A stretch of DNA of 64,000 nt from Streptomyces caniferus (GCF_009811555.1 NZ_BLIN01000003.1:434001-498000), one strand, 5' to 3'. Shown: positions 1 to 9,648, numbered from the stretch's first letter. Notes: generated by a model not told the origin, from the sequence alone. Program-made: numbers and translations.

Positions 1-136
1 ACCCGGTCTTGGCCCAGTTGTTGAGGTCTTGGCTGCGGAAGATGTCGCCGATGATCCGGAACAGCAGGATCAGCCACAGGACCCACAGGAAGATCAGGCA
101 CATGGTCCAGAAGGCGTTGAGCAGTGGGTAATCCAT
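1..136 (-). CDS. Small membrane protein, 3' part cut by window edge (PLDc_N/SHOCT-type)
   Basis: The gene starts at an ATG at 136 behind a GAGGAGG ribosome site at about 141-147 and runs off the left edge, so only 45 codons are visible. The peptide opens MDYPLLNAFWTMCLIF, then has one long hydrophobic Trp/Leu-rich helix (about residues 8-30) and a polar stretch around RSQDLNNWAKTG. This looks like the N-terminal half of small actinobacterial membrane proteins that carry a PLDc_N-like double helix and often a C-terminal SHOCT domain. The missing end would decide between those. It lies just downstream of the phosphatase that ends at 192 on the same strand and may be read from it. The function is unknown. 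Confidence 0.65.
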   Translation of the reverse strand, partial: MDYPLLNAFWTMCLIFLWVLWLILLFRIIGDIFRSQDLNNWAKTG

Positions 137-191
137 CACGGCCTCCTCAGGGCGGCACACACTCGGGCCGCCAGCTCATCCACCCCTCGGC

Positions 192-2921
192 TCAAGCATC
201 CCCGCGGTCGGTCTCCTCCGCGACCAGATCGATGCCGAGAAGTGCCTGCTCCGTCCAGATCACCTTGCCGCTGGTGGTGTAGCGGGTCCCCCAGCGTTCG
301 GCCAACTGGGCGACGAGGAAGAGGCCGCGGCCGCCCTCGTCCGTGGTGGCGGCCTGCCGCAGATGCGGCGAGGTGCTGCTGCGGTCGGAGACCTCACAGA
401 TCAGGGAGGTGTCCCGGATCAGCCGGACGCGGATGGGCCCCGCGGCGTACCGGATGGAGTTGGTGACCAGTTCGCTGAGGATCAGCTCGGCGGTGAAGGC
501 CTCCTCCGCCAGGCCCCATTCGATCAGCTTGCGGACCGCCGCGGCCCGTATCTGGGCCACGGCCGAGGGGTCGGGCGGCACGTCCCAGTCGGCGACGTGC
601 GCGGTGTCCAGCACCCGGGTCCGGGCCACGAGGAGCGCGATGTCATCGCTGGGGCGCTCCGGCAGCAGGGCGCCGAGCGCGGCCTCGCAGGTCTCGTCCG
701 GCGTCCGGCCCGGCTGGTCGGACAGCGTACGGCTCAGCAGCGCCATCCCCTCGTCGAGGTCCCGGTCCCGGTCCTCGACGAGCCCGTCGGTGAACAGCAC
801 CAGACGGGTCTCCTCGGGCAGCTGCCGCTGCCAGGTCTCGAAGGGCAGGCCGCCCAGACCGAGGGGCGGACCGCCGGGCACATCGGCGGTCTCCACGGTG
901 CCGTCCGGCAGCAGGAGCAGGGGCTGGACGTGCCCGGCGCGCGCCATGGTGCAGTTCCCGGACGCCGGGTCGTAGATCGCGTAGAGGCAGGTGGCGCCGG
1001 TGACCGAGCCCTCGGCCTCCTCGGCCCCCTCGTCCTGGTCGATGCGGGTGACGAGTTCGTCGAGGTGCCAGAGGATCTCGTCGGGCGGCAGGTCCAGGTT
1101 GGCGAAGTTGTGGACGGCGGTGCGCAGCCGGCCCATGGTGGCTGCGGCGTGCAGTCCGTGCCCCACGACGTCGCCGACGACGAGCGCCACCCGGGCGCCG
1201 GGCAGCGGGATGATGTCGAACCAGTCGCCGCCCACGCCGCCGAGCCCACCCAGCCCGGCCTGGGCCGGCAGATAGCGGTAGGCGGCCTGCACGGCGTTCT
1301 GCTCCGGCAGGCCGCGCGGCAGCAGGCTGCGCTGCAGGGTGACCGCCATGGTGTGCTCGCGGGTGTAGCGGCGGGCGTTGTCGATGCTCACCGCGGCACG
1401 GGCGACCAGCTCCTCGGCGAGCGAGAGCTCCTCCTCCTCGAACGGCTCCGGTTTGTCGGAGCGCCAGAAGATCGCCACGCCCAGGATCACGCCGCGGGCG
1501 CGCAGCGGCACCGCGATCCTCGAATGGATGCCATGCGCGACGATCTTCCTGGCCCGGCCGGGACTCTGCAGATGCCAGCCGGAGAACGCCGCCAGATCCG
1601 CTTCCAGGGCGGCCTTGCCGCTGGCGAGACCGGCGCCGAGGGCGGTGGCCGGCTCAAAGCGGATGAGCTTGCCGACGGGGTAGAGGCCGCTGTCCGACGG
1701 AGCGCCGCTGGTGGCCGTCCGCCGCATCTCGATGGCGCCGCCCGTGGGGGCCGTCGGCTCCTCGCCGATCAGCACGTCCTCCGCCACGTCGACGGTGACG
1801 ATATCGGCGAAGCGGGTCGCCCCGAACTCCGCGAGCTCCTCGCAGGTGCGGACGACATCGAGGGTGGTGCCGATCTCGGTACCGGCGTCGTAGAGCAGCT
1901 TCAGACGCCCGCGGGCCACATCGGCCCGGCCGGTGAGCGCCCGCAGCTCGGTGGTGTCGCGCAGCGTGGTGACGCTGCCGGGCGGCCCGCCGGCCTGGTC
2001 CGTGGAGCGCTGGTTGATGGCCAGCAGCCGTTCGCCGACCGGATGGACCTCGTCGGTGACGGCCCGGCCGGAGACCAGCAGGTGGGCGGTGGCGGGGTCC
2101 AGCCCGAGAGCGGTGACCTGGCGGCCCTCGACGTCCGGCGGCAGGTCGAGCAGCCGGCGCGCCTCGTCGTTGGCGAGCAGCAGACAGCCGTCGCCGCCCA
2201 CGATGATCACGCCCTCGCGTACGGCGTGCAGCACCGCGTCGTGATGCTCGTACATCCGGGTCATCTCGGCGGGACCCAGGCCGTGGGTCTGGCGCCGCAG
2301 GCGGCGGCTGACCAGCGCCGTGCCGCCGGTGGTCAGCAGGAGGACGCCTGCGGCGGCGCCGAACAGCAGCGGGAACTGGTCGTCGACGACACCGCTCACC
2401 CGGTTGACGGTGATACCGGCCGAGACCAGCCCGATCACCTTCCCCTTGTCCTTGCCGCTGTGGCCGAAGACCGGGACCACGGCCTGGACGAGGGGCCCGA
2501 TGGTGCCGGTGATCCGCTCGGTGACCACATGGCCGGCCAGCGCCGGCTTCAGGGTGCCGACGAACTTCTTGCCGATCCGGTTGGGGATGGGGTGGGTGTA
2601 GCGGATGCCCTGGGTGTTCATCACGACGATGAAGTCGACCTCGGAGCGCTTGCGGGCGGCCTCCGTCCGCGGCTGCAGCACCAGCGTCGGGTCGGCGCTC
2701 TTGAGGGCCTCGTCGATGCCCGGCGCATTCGCGAAGGCTTCCGCCACGGCGACGGACCTGTTGCGGGCTTCGCGGTCGCCGTCGGTCCTCGACTGCAGCA
2801 CGAGCGCCGCGATGGCGGCGGCGACGAGCAACACCACGATCGCCACCTGCAGGAGAAAGACCTGACCTGCGACAGTTCGCATCCTGAGAACCGAACGCGG
2901 GCGGCCGTAGCGTCCGGCCAT
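192..2921 (-). CDS. Membrane sensor SpoIIE-type PP2C phosphatase with PAS, GAF and anti-sigma-like kinase domain
   Basis: This 909-aa protein is a multidomain stress-signalling phosphatase. In order it has a transmembrane helix (about 19-43), an extracytoplasmic CitA/DcuS-like single Cache sensor (about 45-175), a second helix (185-205), a PAS region (225-325), GAF (335-515), a SpoIIE/PP2C catalytic domain (540-765) and an RsbW-like HATPase (780-895). The metal-binding PP2C motifs GGDWFD (564), GDVVGHG (583), FTDGLVE (710) and DDIALL (759) are intact, as is the HATPase N-box ELVTNSIRYA (817). Known relatives dephosphorylate anti-anti-sigma factors in partner-switching cascades while the kinase half phosphorylates them. 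The partner proteins are not in this window. The ligand of the Cache domain cannot be told. An internal ATG at residue 14 is an alternative start. Confidence 0.93.
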   Translation of the reverse strand: MAGRYGRPRSVLRMRTVAGQVFLLQVAIVVLLVAAAIAALVLQSRTDGDREARNRSVAVAEAFANAPGIDEALKSADPTLVLQPRTEAARKRSEVDFIVVMNTQGIRYTHPIPNRIGKKFVGTLKPALAGHVVTERITGTIGPLVQAVVPVFGHSGKDKGKVIGLVSAGITVNRVSGVVDDQFPLLFGAAAGVLLLTTGGTALVSRRLRRQTHGLGPAEMTRMYEHHDAVLHAVREGVIIVGGDGCLLLANDEARRLLDLPPDVEGRQVTALGLDPATAHLLVSGRAVTDEVHPVGERLLAINQRSTDQAGGPPGSVTTLRDTTELRALTGRADVARGRLKLLYDAGTEIGTTLDVVRTCEELAEFGATRFADIVTVDVAEDVLIGEEPTAPTGGAIEMRRTATSGAPSDSGLYPVGKLIRFEPATALGAGLASGKAALEADLAAFSGWHLQSPGRARKIVAHGIHSRIAVPLRARGVILGVAIFWRSDKPEPFEEEELSLAEELVARAAVSIDNARRYTREHTMAVTLQRSLLPRGLPEQNAVQAAYRYLPAQAGLGGLGGVGGDWFDIIPLPGARVALVVGDVVGHGLHAAATMGRLRTAVHNFANLDLPPDEILWHLDELVTRIDQDEGAEEAEGSVTGATCLYAIYDPASGNCTMARAGHVQPLLLLPDGTVETADVPGGPPLGLGGLPFETWQRQLPEETRLVLFTDGLVEDRDRDLDEGMALLSRTLSDQPGRTPDETCEAALGALLPERPSDDIALLVARTRVLDTAHVADWDVPPDPSAVAQIRAAAVRKLIEWGLAEEAFTAELILSELVTNSIRYAAGPIRVRLIRDTSLICEVSDRSSTSPHLRQAATTDEGGRGLFLVAQLAERWGTRYTTSGKVIWTEQALLGIDLVAEETDRGDA

Positions 2922-3369
2922 GTCCTCTTTCTACACCTCCCGCATACGGTGGGCGAGCTGCGCAATGCGGAGCGCAGCAGCGGTCAGGGCCCGCGCTGCG
3001 CCGGCGGCCTCACGGGCTGTCCGAGGATGGTCCCGTGATCCGGAGCCCGACGCCAGAGGGCGGGAAGACCCCCGGGTAGGTTTCCCCGCTACGCATATGC
3101 GAACCTCTTTGACGAAGGGGACATACGCGGCGCCCGCATCGCGCCACGTCACAGGGAACAAATCGCCCACGGCCCGGAGGGTCCATGTAACTCTTCCCAC
3201 AGGCCCCTCCGCTTGTCCGACGGACGTCTGCTGGTCGGGTGAGCCCTGATTCGAGGCAACATGCCTGGTCAGCCCAGCTTTGTCGGGTAAACGGGGTCGC
3301 CCCTGCGGCGGCCTTGGAGCCCCTCTGCCGTCATTTGGCCCGCCGCGACGGTATGAGACGTTCGTGGGC
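2922..3369. other. Intergenic region without a supported gene
   Basis: These 448 bp separate the divergent phosphatase (minus) and the 112-aa protein (plus). Open frames on both strands look like GC-rich shadow frames with no ribosome site or recognisable product. Promoters for both neighbours must lie here, but no convincing -35/-10 pair was picked out. Confidence 0.5.
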
Positions 3370-3708
3370 ATGCATGTTCCCGAGGAGATCCGAGCCGAGG
3401 CGGCCGCGCTCATCGACCACCACGCGCTCGGACTGTGGAAGCCGAACGACGCCGACCGGCGAACCGCCGTGGCGCTGTACCGCTTCCTCGAAACCGGTCA
3501 GCCGCTCACGGGCGAGCAGATCCGGTCCACCCTGGCGCACGCGGAAACGGCCGCCGACGTGACCGAGCGGCTGCTGAAGCTGCTGCGGGGAACCGCCGGC
3601 CTGCTCGACGACGCGACGGTGGCCGAGGGCCCCGCCGCGCGGGACGCCGTCGACCACGTCTGCCTCCTGCTGGACGCGCTCGCGCTCTCCCGGCTCACGG
3701 GCCAGTAA
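3370..3708 (+). CDS. Hypothetical protein, 112 aa
   Basis: The protein starts MHVPEEIRAEAAALIDHHA and is soluble and mostly helical by composition. It has no membrane segment, signal peptide or recognised motif. An in-frame start at 3280 would add 30 residues, but that extension is Gly/Pro/Arg-rich and looks non-coding, while acidic, well-balanced coding sequence begins at 3370. It is a single-gene unit closed by a strong hairpin immediately downstream. No function is proposed. Confidence 0.7.
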   Translation: MHVPEEIRAEAAALIDHHALGLWKPNDADRRTAVALYRFLETGQPLTGEQIRSTLAHAETAADVTERLLKLLRGTAGLLDDATVAEGPAARDAVDHVCLLLDALALSRLTGQ

Positions 3709-3717
3709 AAGCAGAAG

Positions 3718-3744
3718 GCCCGCCCGGTACAGGCCCGGGCGGGC
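3718..3744. terminator. Bidirectional hairpin terminator
   Basis: A perfect 10-bp stem (GCCCGCCCGG paired with CCGGGCGGGC) closes a 7-nt loop. It begins 10 bp after the stop of the 112-aa gene and lies between convergent genes, so it can serve both strands. It has no U-tract, as is common in Streptomyces. Confidence 0.75.
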
Positions 3745-3783
3745 GGATCTGGGGCCTTCGCGGGCCCTACGTGAGCAACGGCC

Positions 3784-5241
3784 CTACGCGGGCAACGAGG
3801 CCGCGGACGGCGCCTCGACGGAAGCCTGCTCGTCCTCGGGGACCGAGATCACCCAGTGCGTCTCCTGGCGCGGCCGGAGATAGCACGCCCAGTACAGCGC
3901 GGCGACGGCCACGATGGCGCCGGTGATGACCAGACTCGTCACGCTCTGCTGGTAGAGCACCCACGCCAGCACCACGATCAGCAGCGCCGGGACCGCGGGC
4001 CACAGCGGCATCCGCCAGGCCGCCCGGTGCTTGTGCTCACCACGGCGCGAGACCAGGGCGCCCAGGGCGACGAAGACGTACATCGCGGCGACGGCCACGC
4101 CGGTGACCTCGCTCAGGGTGTCGAGGTTGACGAAGCACAGGGCAGCCCCGGGGACGCCCACCGCGAGGGTGGCCGCCCAGGGGGAGCCGAAGCGCCGGCC
4201 GACGTGCGAGAAGACGCGGTTGACGGCCGTCGGCCAGGCCGCGTCACGCGCCGAGGAGAACACCACGCGCGAGTTCTGGATCACCATCACGATCGCCGCG
4301 TTGATGATCGCCAGGGCGATGCAGAGGCTGACGAACGTGCCGACGCCCGAGTTGCTCCAGTCCTGCACCATGCCGGCGACGTCACCGGCGCCGAGCGTCT
4401 TCAGGTCGGGGGCGCCCAGGGTGATGGCGACGACCGGGATCAGGACGACTGCCACGCCGATGCCGAGGGTCCACAGCACGGTGCGGGAGACGTTGCGGCG
4501 GGGGTTGTCCATCTCCTCCGCCAGGTACACCGCGGTGGAGAAGCCCTGCAGGATGAAGAGCGCGGTGGCCAGTCCGGTCACGATCAGGCCCGCGGTGACG
4601 GCGGTGCTGTGGCCGTGTCCGGCGTCGATCACGGGGTGCACGAGCACGGACGCGGACCGGTGGGTGTGGGTGAAGCCGAGGTAGGCGACGACCGCACAGG
4701 CGACGACCTCCAGCACCAGGAAGATGCCGGTGATCCAGGCGTTGGCCCGCAGGTCGAGCAGGCCCATGGCGGTGGCCAGCAGCATCACGCCGGCGGCGGT
4801 CCACTGCGGATCCAGGTGCACGATCGGGGCCAGATAGTCGGCGGTTCCCAGCGCGATGATGGGTGGCACGATCATGACGACGATCAGCGAAAGCACGAAA
4901 ACCAGCCATCCGGCGAGGCGGCCCATGAGCGTGCCGACCATGGCGTACTCGCCACCCGAACTCGGGATCAGCGTGCCCAGTTCGGAGTAGGTGAAGGCCA
5001 CCCCGATACACAGCAGCGCCGCGACGGCGATGGTCAGCGCGGTGCCCGTGCCCAGGCCGGCGAACGAGTCCGGCACGATCACGAAGAGCGAGGACGCCGG
5101 GGTCAGACAGGACAGCGTCAGCAGCGTGCCACCGACCACGCCGATCGACCGGGTGAGTTTGGGGGCGCCGGAGGCATCCTCCGCCTTCGCACTGCGGGTG
5201 TCCCGCTCTGGAGCTGCGGAGGCAACAGGCGTGTAGGGCAT
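3784..5241 (-). CDS. APC-superfamily amino acid permease
   Basis: This 485-aa integral membrane protein has the APC transporter pattern: a short polar N-terminus, then the first helix with GVVGGTLLTLSCLTPASSL near residues 35-55, and about 12 hydrophobic segments in total. The segment SELGTLIPSSGGEYAMVGTL (about 86-105) matches the conserved region of APC family helix 3. The C-terminal tail is acidic and cytoplasmic. It should import an amino acid or polyamine by H+ symport or exchange. The substrate is not deducible. It is monocistronic, with its own candidate promoter upstream and a shared terminator downstream. Confidence 0.88.
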   Translation of the reverse strand: MPYTPVASAAPERDTRSAKAEDASGAPKLTRSIGVVGGTLLTLSCLTPASSLFVIVPDSFAGLGTGTALTIAVAALLCIGVAFTYSELGTLIPSSGGEYAMVGTLMGRLAGWLVFVLSLIVVMIVPPIIALGTADYLAPIVHLDPQWTAAGVMLLATAMGLLDLRANAWITGIFLVLEVVACAVVAYLGFTHTHRSASVLVHPVIDAGHGHSTAVTAGLIVTGLATALFILQGFSTAVYLAEEMDNPRRNVSRTVLWTLGIGVAVVLIPVVAITLGAPDLKTLGAGDVAGMVQDWSNSGVGTFVSLCIALAIINAAIVMVIQNSRVVFSSARDAAWPTAVNRVFSHVGRRFGSPWAATLAVGVPGAALCFVNLDTLSEVTGVAVAAMYVFVALGALVSRRGEHKHRAAWRMPLWPAVPALLIVVLAWVLYQQSVTSLVITGAIVAVAALYWACYLRPRQETHWVISVPEDEQASVEAPSAASLPA

Positions 5242-5559
5242 ATCGGTATCCGTATCCCATCGGTGCTGGCGGCAGGAAGGGGCGGCGACTTGGAGGAAGA
5301 ACGCCGCAAAGCGCTCCGAACCCGGACATCCTCAGGTCCCGCTTTGGTGACCGAATAAAACCCCTGCCGACGACTCCCGTCAAGGTCTTGTTAAGGCCCG
5401 TGGGCAACGAAATCCGTAGCCTTCCCCCGCCGAGGGAACGCTTATCCACGACGCATCCGCAAAGGAAGAGCGGATTTCGCGGCGGGGAGGGCAGTGCGAG
5501 ATCACGCCGGAGCACCGCCGAATCCGTTGCGGTCCGGCCGAAACCCGCGGCCCGGACGT
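5242..5559. other. Intergenic region holding the permease promoter
   Basis: The 318 bp between two minus-strand genes hold no supported gene. They include the candidate promoter at 5355-5383 and a leader of about 110 bp for the permease. Confidence 0.5.
5355..5383 (-). promoter_or_regulatory. Candidate sigma-70-type promoter for the APC permease
   Basis: On the minus strand, TTGACG (-35, complement of 5378-5383) and TTTTAT (-10, complement of 5355-5360) are separated by 17 bp. This is about 110 bp upstream of the permease ATG at 5241. The fit is 5/6 and 4/6 to consensus. It was judged by eye only. Confidence 0.4.
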
Positions 5560-7644
5560 TCAGACGTCGTGCGCGCGCACCCGGGCGATGAGCAGGGCGA
5601 CATCGTCGTGGTCGTGCTCGTCGCGGAGCGCACGCAGGAGGCGGTCGCAGAGGCCCTCCAGATCCGCCTCGGGCTCCGCCAGCAGCTCCAGGAGGCTGTC
5701 CAGCCGGGTGTCTATGGCCTGGTCCCGGGTTTCGATCAGCCCATCCGTATAGAGCACCAGCAGATCGCCGTCGCGGAGCGGCACCGTGGTCTGCTCGAAG
5801 GGGACGCCGCCGACGCCGAGCGGCGCGCCGGTGGGCAGATCGAGCAGCTCGGGCGGCCGGTCCGGGCGCACCACGATGGGGGGCAGATGCCCGGCGACGG
5901 CGATCCGGCACAGCGCGCGGTGCGGGTCGTACACGGCGTACAGGCAGGTGGCGAAGGCCGGATCGAGCCCGCCGGCGATGTGGTCGAGGTGGCGGAGCAC
6001 CTCGGCCGGGTCCAGGTCGAGGTCGGCCAGCGCGCGGGTGGTGGTGCGCAACTGGCCCATGGTGGCGGCGGCGTTGATGCCGCTGCCCATGACGTCGCCG
6101 ACCACCAGCGCGGTCTTGTCGCCGCTCACCGGAATGGCGTCGAACCAGTCGCCGCCGACCTCGCTGGCCGCCTGGGCGGGCTGGTAGCGGTAGGCGATCG
6201 CCATGGCCGTGGGCTGCGGCGGCCGGTGGTTCATCAGATGGCGCTGGAGGGTGAGCGCGGTGCGGCGTTCGCTCTGGTATGAACGGGCGTTGTCGATGCA
6301 GACCGCGGCCCGGGCGGCCAGCTCGACCGCGAGCACCGCATCGTCCTCGTCGAACGGCTCCGGGTTGCGCACGCGGTACAGCGACAGCGCGCCGAGGACC
6401 TCACCGCGGGCGATCAGCGGGACGGCGAGGTAGGAGTGCGCCCCGGCCTTTTCCAGGAGGGCGGCGCCCTGCGGGTCGGCGGCGATGTGCTGCAGGTCGT
6501 CCGGGCCGACGTGGGCGATGCGCACCGGACGGGCCTCGGTCACACAGCGGGTGATCAGCCGGTCGGCTTCGTAGGAGGCGATCTGGCCGGTGGGGTCGGC
6601 GGCGCGGACGGCCTCGGTGGAGTAGGCCGCGGCCACCGCGAGCGCCCGGAAGCGGGCCGGTCCACCGCGGGAGAGCGAGGTCGGGCGCCGGCCGTCGAGG
6701 ACGGCGTCGAGGACGTCGACCGCGGCCAGGTCCGCGAGTTCGGGGACGATGACGTCGGCCAGTTCGTGGGCGGTCTGGTCGACGTCGAGGGTGGTGCCGA
6801 CGGTTGCGGAGGCGTCGGCGATGACTGCCAGCCGCCTGCGGGCGCGAGCGGCCTCGGTGGCGGCGCGGTGCTGTTCGGTGACGTCCACGACCGACGTGGC
6901 CAGCCCCAGCACCCGCCCGTGGGCGTCCTCCAGCCGGTAGTACGACACCGACCAGGCCCGGTCGGCGTGCGGGTCGGAGGCGGTCCGGCCGACGGTGAAC
7001 TGGTCGAGCAGCGGGGTGCCGGTGTCCAGGACCTGGCGCATGCTGGACACGATGGTGTCGGTGTCGAGGAAGGACAGGGCTTCCTGGACGTCGTGGCCGA
7101 TGTGCTGGTCGGCGGAGAGCTCGTTGATGCGTTCCAGCGCCGGATTGACCATCACGAAGCGCAGCGCGGTGTCCAGGACCGCCAGGCCGATCGGGGACTG
7201 GGCGACGAGGCGTACGGACAGGGCCAGGTCCCGCTCGACCCGCCGCAGCACGGCCTGGTCGGTGGCTATTCCCAGGGCGTAGGACTCGCCGCGCTCGTCC
7301 AGCAGCCGCATGTTGCGGAATTCCACGAGCCGGGTGCTGCCGTCCTTGTGCTGGACCGGGAACACTCCTGCCCAGCTCTCGCCGCCCGCCATGACCTCGG
7401 AGAAGAGGCTCAGCACCAGATCGAAGTGCTCCGGCGAGACCAGCAGCTGCGCCGCGGGCCGGCCGAGCGCCTCCTCCGCACTCCAGCCGAAGAGCTGCTC
7501 GGCCTGCGGGCTCCACAGGGTGATCCGTCCGTCCGCGTCCAGCATCACGGCGGCCACGCCCAGCACATCCATCAGGCCGCCCGGCTGCCCCGGTGTCGCC
7601 CCGACCTGGGCGGCACCCTCGGGGAACGCGTCGGTCGCACCCAT
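5560..7644 (-). CDS. PAS-PAS-GAF SpoIIE-type PP2C phosphatase
   Basis: This 694-aa cytoplasmic phosphatase has two N-terminal PAS domains (about 25-140 with LDADGRITLWSPQAEQLFGW, and 150-275), a GAF domain (about 285-450) and a C-terminal SpoIIE/PP2C domain (about 480-690). The catalytic motifs VGGDWFD, VVGDVMGSG, LYTDGLIE and DDVALL are present. GDVMGSG has Ser where the other copies here have His. The ATG at 7644 is preferred over the longer open frame to 8022 because GGAAGGAG lies 8 bp upstream and the first PAS starts shortly after. There is no transmembrane segment, so it probably senses an intracellular signal. It is divergent from the acyl-CoA ligase gene. Confidence 0.9.
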   Translation of the reverse strand: MGATDAFPEGAAQVGATPGQPGGLMDVLGVAAVMLDADGRITLWSPQAEQLFGWSAEEALGRPAAQLLVSPEHFDLVLSLFSEVMAGGESWAGVFPVQHKDGSTRLVEFRNMRLLDERGESYALGIATDQAVLRRVERDLALSVRLVAQSPIGLAVLDTALRFVMVNPALERINELSADQHIGHDVQEALSFLDTDTIVSSMRQVLDTGTPLLDQFTVGRTASDPHADRAWSVSYYRLEDAHGRVLGLATSVVDVTEQHRAATEAARARRRLAVIADASATVGTTLDVDQTAHELADVIVPELADLAAVDVLDAVLDGRRPTSLSRGGPARFRALAVAAAYSTEAVRAADPTGQIASYEADRLITRCVTEARPVRIAHVGPDDLQHIAADPQGAALLEKAGAHSYLAVPLIARGEVLGALSLYRVRNPEPFDEDDAVLAVELAARAAVCIDNARSYQSERRTALTLQRHLMNHRPPQPTAMAIAYRYQPAQAASEVGGDWFDAIPVSGDKTALVVGDVMGSGINAAATMGQLRTTTRALADLDLDPAEVLRHLDHIAGGLDPAFATCLYAVYDPHRALCRIAVAGHLPPIVVRPDRPPELLDLPTGAPLGVGGVPFEQTTVPLRDGDLLVLYTDGLIETRDQAIDTRLDSLLELLAEPEADLEGLCDRLLRALRDEHDHDDVALLIARVRAHDV

Positions 7645-8094
7645 CCAGGCACTCCTTCCGCCGGTCACCGCAGACCGACAGCCGTGGCGCTCTCCGTACA
7701 CCGGCCGATTCTCACTGTGCTTCCGTTGCTCTCCATCATCTCTCGACACGGGACGGACCCGCAGGGAGAGCGAGTTCCGCAGGGCCTCGGCGCCCCGTGC
7801 GCGAGCGAGCATTATCCGTCGCCCTTCCCAGGCCGGCGACCGCGTTGACGATATTCGGGGCGAAGATTTCGGACGCGCTTTCAGGACCGGGTGCGGGGCG
7901 ATGGCCCGGCAGGACGGGGCCCGCTCCCCCGGGCGGCCGACGAGGACCCTCTCGCGCCTCCGGCCGACTTGGAGATGTCGATCTCCAGCGACTACCCTGA
8001 GATTGTTAGTTGCCTCTAGCAACTAACTAAATTCATGTACACCACACCCGTCGCGGCCGACCGCGCCGCCGACGTCAGGAGGAAGCCTCACATC
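7645..8094. other. Divergent intergenic region with a MarR-like operator
   Basis: These 450 bp between the divergent phosphatase and acyl-CoA ligase genes carry the perfect palindrome at 8005-8027. Long open frames running through it are in-frame extensions of the phosphatase or shadows. No separate gene was found. Confidence 0.5.
8005..8027. promoter_or_regulatory. Perfect 9-bp inverted repeat, MarR-type operator candidate
   Basis: GTTAGTTGC and its exact complement GCAACTAAC flank a 5-nt AT-richer spacer. The site lies 68 bp upstream of the acyl-CoA ligase start. The AGTTGC/GCAACT core resembles MarR-family operators of actinomycetes. No MarR gene lies in this window, so the regulator would act in trans. 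No terminator context is present. Confidence 0.65.
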
Positions 8095-9639
8095 ATGCCC
8101 ACCGCCGCCCGGACATTCCGCACCTATGCAGAGGAGAACCTCGATGTACTTAGCGCCGACCCGGCGCGCGAAGCGCTGGTCCACCAGGGCCGCCGCGTCA
8201 CCGCAGGTGAGTTCCGCGCACTGGTCCACCGCATGGCACGGGCCCTGTGCGCCCGGGGCGTCGACCGCGGAACCACCGTCACGCTGCTGAGCGGCAACCT
8301 TCCGGAGATCATCGCCGCCCGTTACGCGGCCAACCTGCTCGGCGCCCGGGTCAACTACCTCTACAACAAGCTGTCCGCCGAGTCCCAGGCCGCCATCGTC
8401 CGCGATGTCGAGACCCACGCCCTGATCGTCGACCCGCGCTATGCGGAACGCGCCGCCGCGGTCACCGAGTTGGCGCCCGTGCCGGACGTCCTCGTCCTCG
8501 GCCCCGCCAAGGTGGGCACGGACCTGCTGGAGCTGGCGGCCGGTGAATCCGACGAGCCGTTCGCGAGCCGGGCCCGGCCCGACGACGTCTGCACCATCCG
8601 CCACACCGGCGGCACCACCGGCCACCCGAAGGGCATCTGCACCACCTTCGAGCAGGCACGCTGGTTCCACGGGGTGCTCCAGCAGCCGGAGACCGAGCGC
8701 CGGCAGCTGGTGTGCACCACCCTGGCGCACGCCGCGGGCCTGATGGCCGACAGCACGCTGCAGGCGGGCGGCACGGTCGTCCTGCTCGACGACTTCGACC
8801 CGAGCACCGCGCTCGCCGCCATCGAACGCGAGCGGATCACCGACATGTTCCTGCTCCCGCCGCTGCTCTACCAGCTGATGGACCATCCGGACGCCGCGCA
8901 CACCGACACCTCCAGCCTGCAGATGCTGACCTACGGCGGCTGCCAGGCGTCCCCGGCCCGGATAGCCGACGCGGTCCGGGCGTTCGGGCCGGTGCTGATG
9001 CAGGGCTACGGACAGAACGAGGCCGGCGGCATCAGCGTGCTCACCCAGGAGGACCACGACCCGGAGCGCCCCGAGCGACTGCGTTCGGCGGGGAAGGTGC
9101 TGCCCGATGTCGAGGTGGCGGTCCGCGACGAATCGGGGCGCGATCTGCCGGCCGGCGAGCACGGCGAGATCTGCGTCCGCTCCGACATGATCATGAAGGG
9201 GTACTGGAAGCAGCCCGAGCTGACCGCCGAGGTCCTGCGGGACGGCTGGCTGCACACGGGCGACATCGGATTCCTCGACGACGCGGGCTACTTGACGATC
9301 GTCGACCGGATCAAGGACATGATCGTCGTGGTCGGCGGCCATGTGTACACCACGGAACTGGAGGACCTGCTGAACTCGCACCCGCAGGTACTGCAGAGTG
9401 CCGTGTTCGGTGTCCGGGACGCCGACCGCATGGAGCGGGTGCACGCCGCGGTGGTGCGGGCGCCCGGCAGCGACGTCGACGCACGGCAGCTGCGCGAGAT
9501 GGTCTGCGCGGAGCGCGGGGCGATGTACGAACCGGCCCACGTCACCTTCGTCGAGGCACTGCCGCTGACCGATGCCGGAAAGCCCGACAAGAAGGAGCTG
9601 CGCCGGCGGGCCGAGCAGGAGGCCGGGTCCCTGGGCTGA
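8095..9639 (+). CDS. AMP-binding acyl-CoA ligase/synthetase (ANL family)
   Basis: This 514-aa member of the adenylate-forming (ANL) family activates a carboxylate with ATP and normally transfers it to CoA. The phosphate loop HTGGTTGHPKG is at about residues 181-191, GYGQNEAGG is the A5-type motif, DGWLHTGDIG is the A7 motif, DRIKDMIVVVGGHV is the hinge, and GKPDKKEL carries the catalytic lysine near the C-terminus. The ATG at 8095 is preceded by AGGAGG at 8077, a 12-nt spacing. An upstream in-frame ATG at 8035 lacks a ribosome site. It stands alone behind the palindrome at 8005 and is closed by a strong hairpin. Overall pattern suggests a fatty or aromatic acid ligase. The substrate is not known. 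Confidence 0.9.
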   Translation: MPTAARTFRTYAEENLDVLSADPAREALVHQGRRVTAGEFRALVHRMARALCARGVDRGTTVTLLSGNLPEIIAARYAANLLGARVNYLYNKLSAESQAAIVRDVETHALIVDPRYAERAAAVTELAPVPDVLVLGPAKVGTDLLELAAGESDEPFASRARPDDVCTIRHTGGTTGHPKGICTTFEQARWFHGVLQQPETERRQLVCTTLAHAAGLMADSTLQAGGTVVLLDDFDPSTALAAIERERITDMFLLPPLLYQLMDHPDAAHTDTSSLQMLTYGGCQASPARIADAVRAFGPVLMQGYGQNEAGGISVLTQEDHDPERPERLRSAGKVLPDVEVAVRDESGRDLPAGEHGEICVRSDMIMKGYWKQPELTAEVLRDGWLHTGDIGFLDDAGYLTIVDRIKDMIVVVGGHVYTTELEDLLNSHPQVLQSAVFGVRDADRMERVHAAVVRAPGSDVDARQLREMVCAERGAMYEPAHVTFVEALPLTDAGKPDKKELRRRAEQEAGSLG

Positions 9640-9648
9640 CAGCGACGA

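Noticed and set aside
363..3038. 891-codon open frame antisense to the first phosphatase
   Set aside because: It is Gly/Arg/Gln/His-rich, has no domain or ribosome site, and mirrors the third-codon GC bias of the real gene on the other strand.
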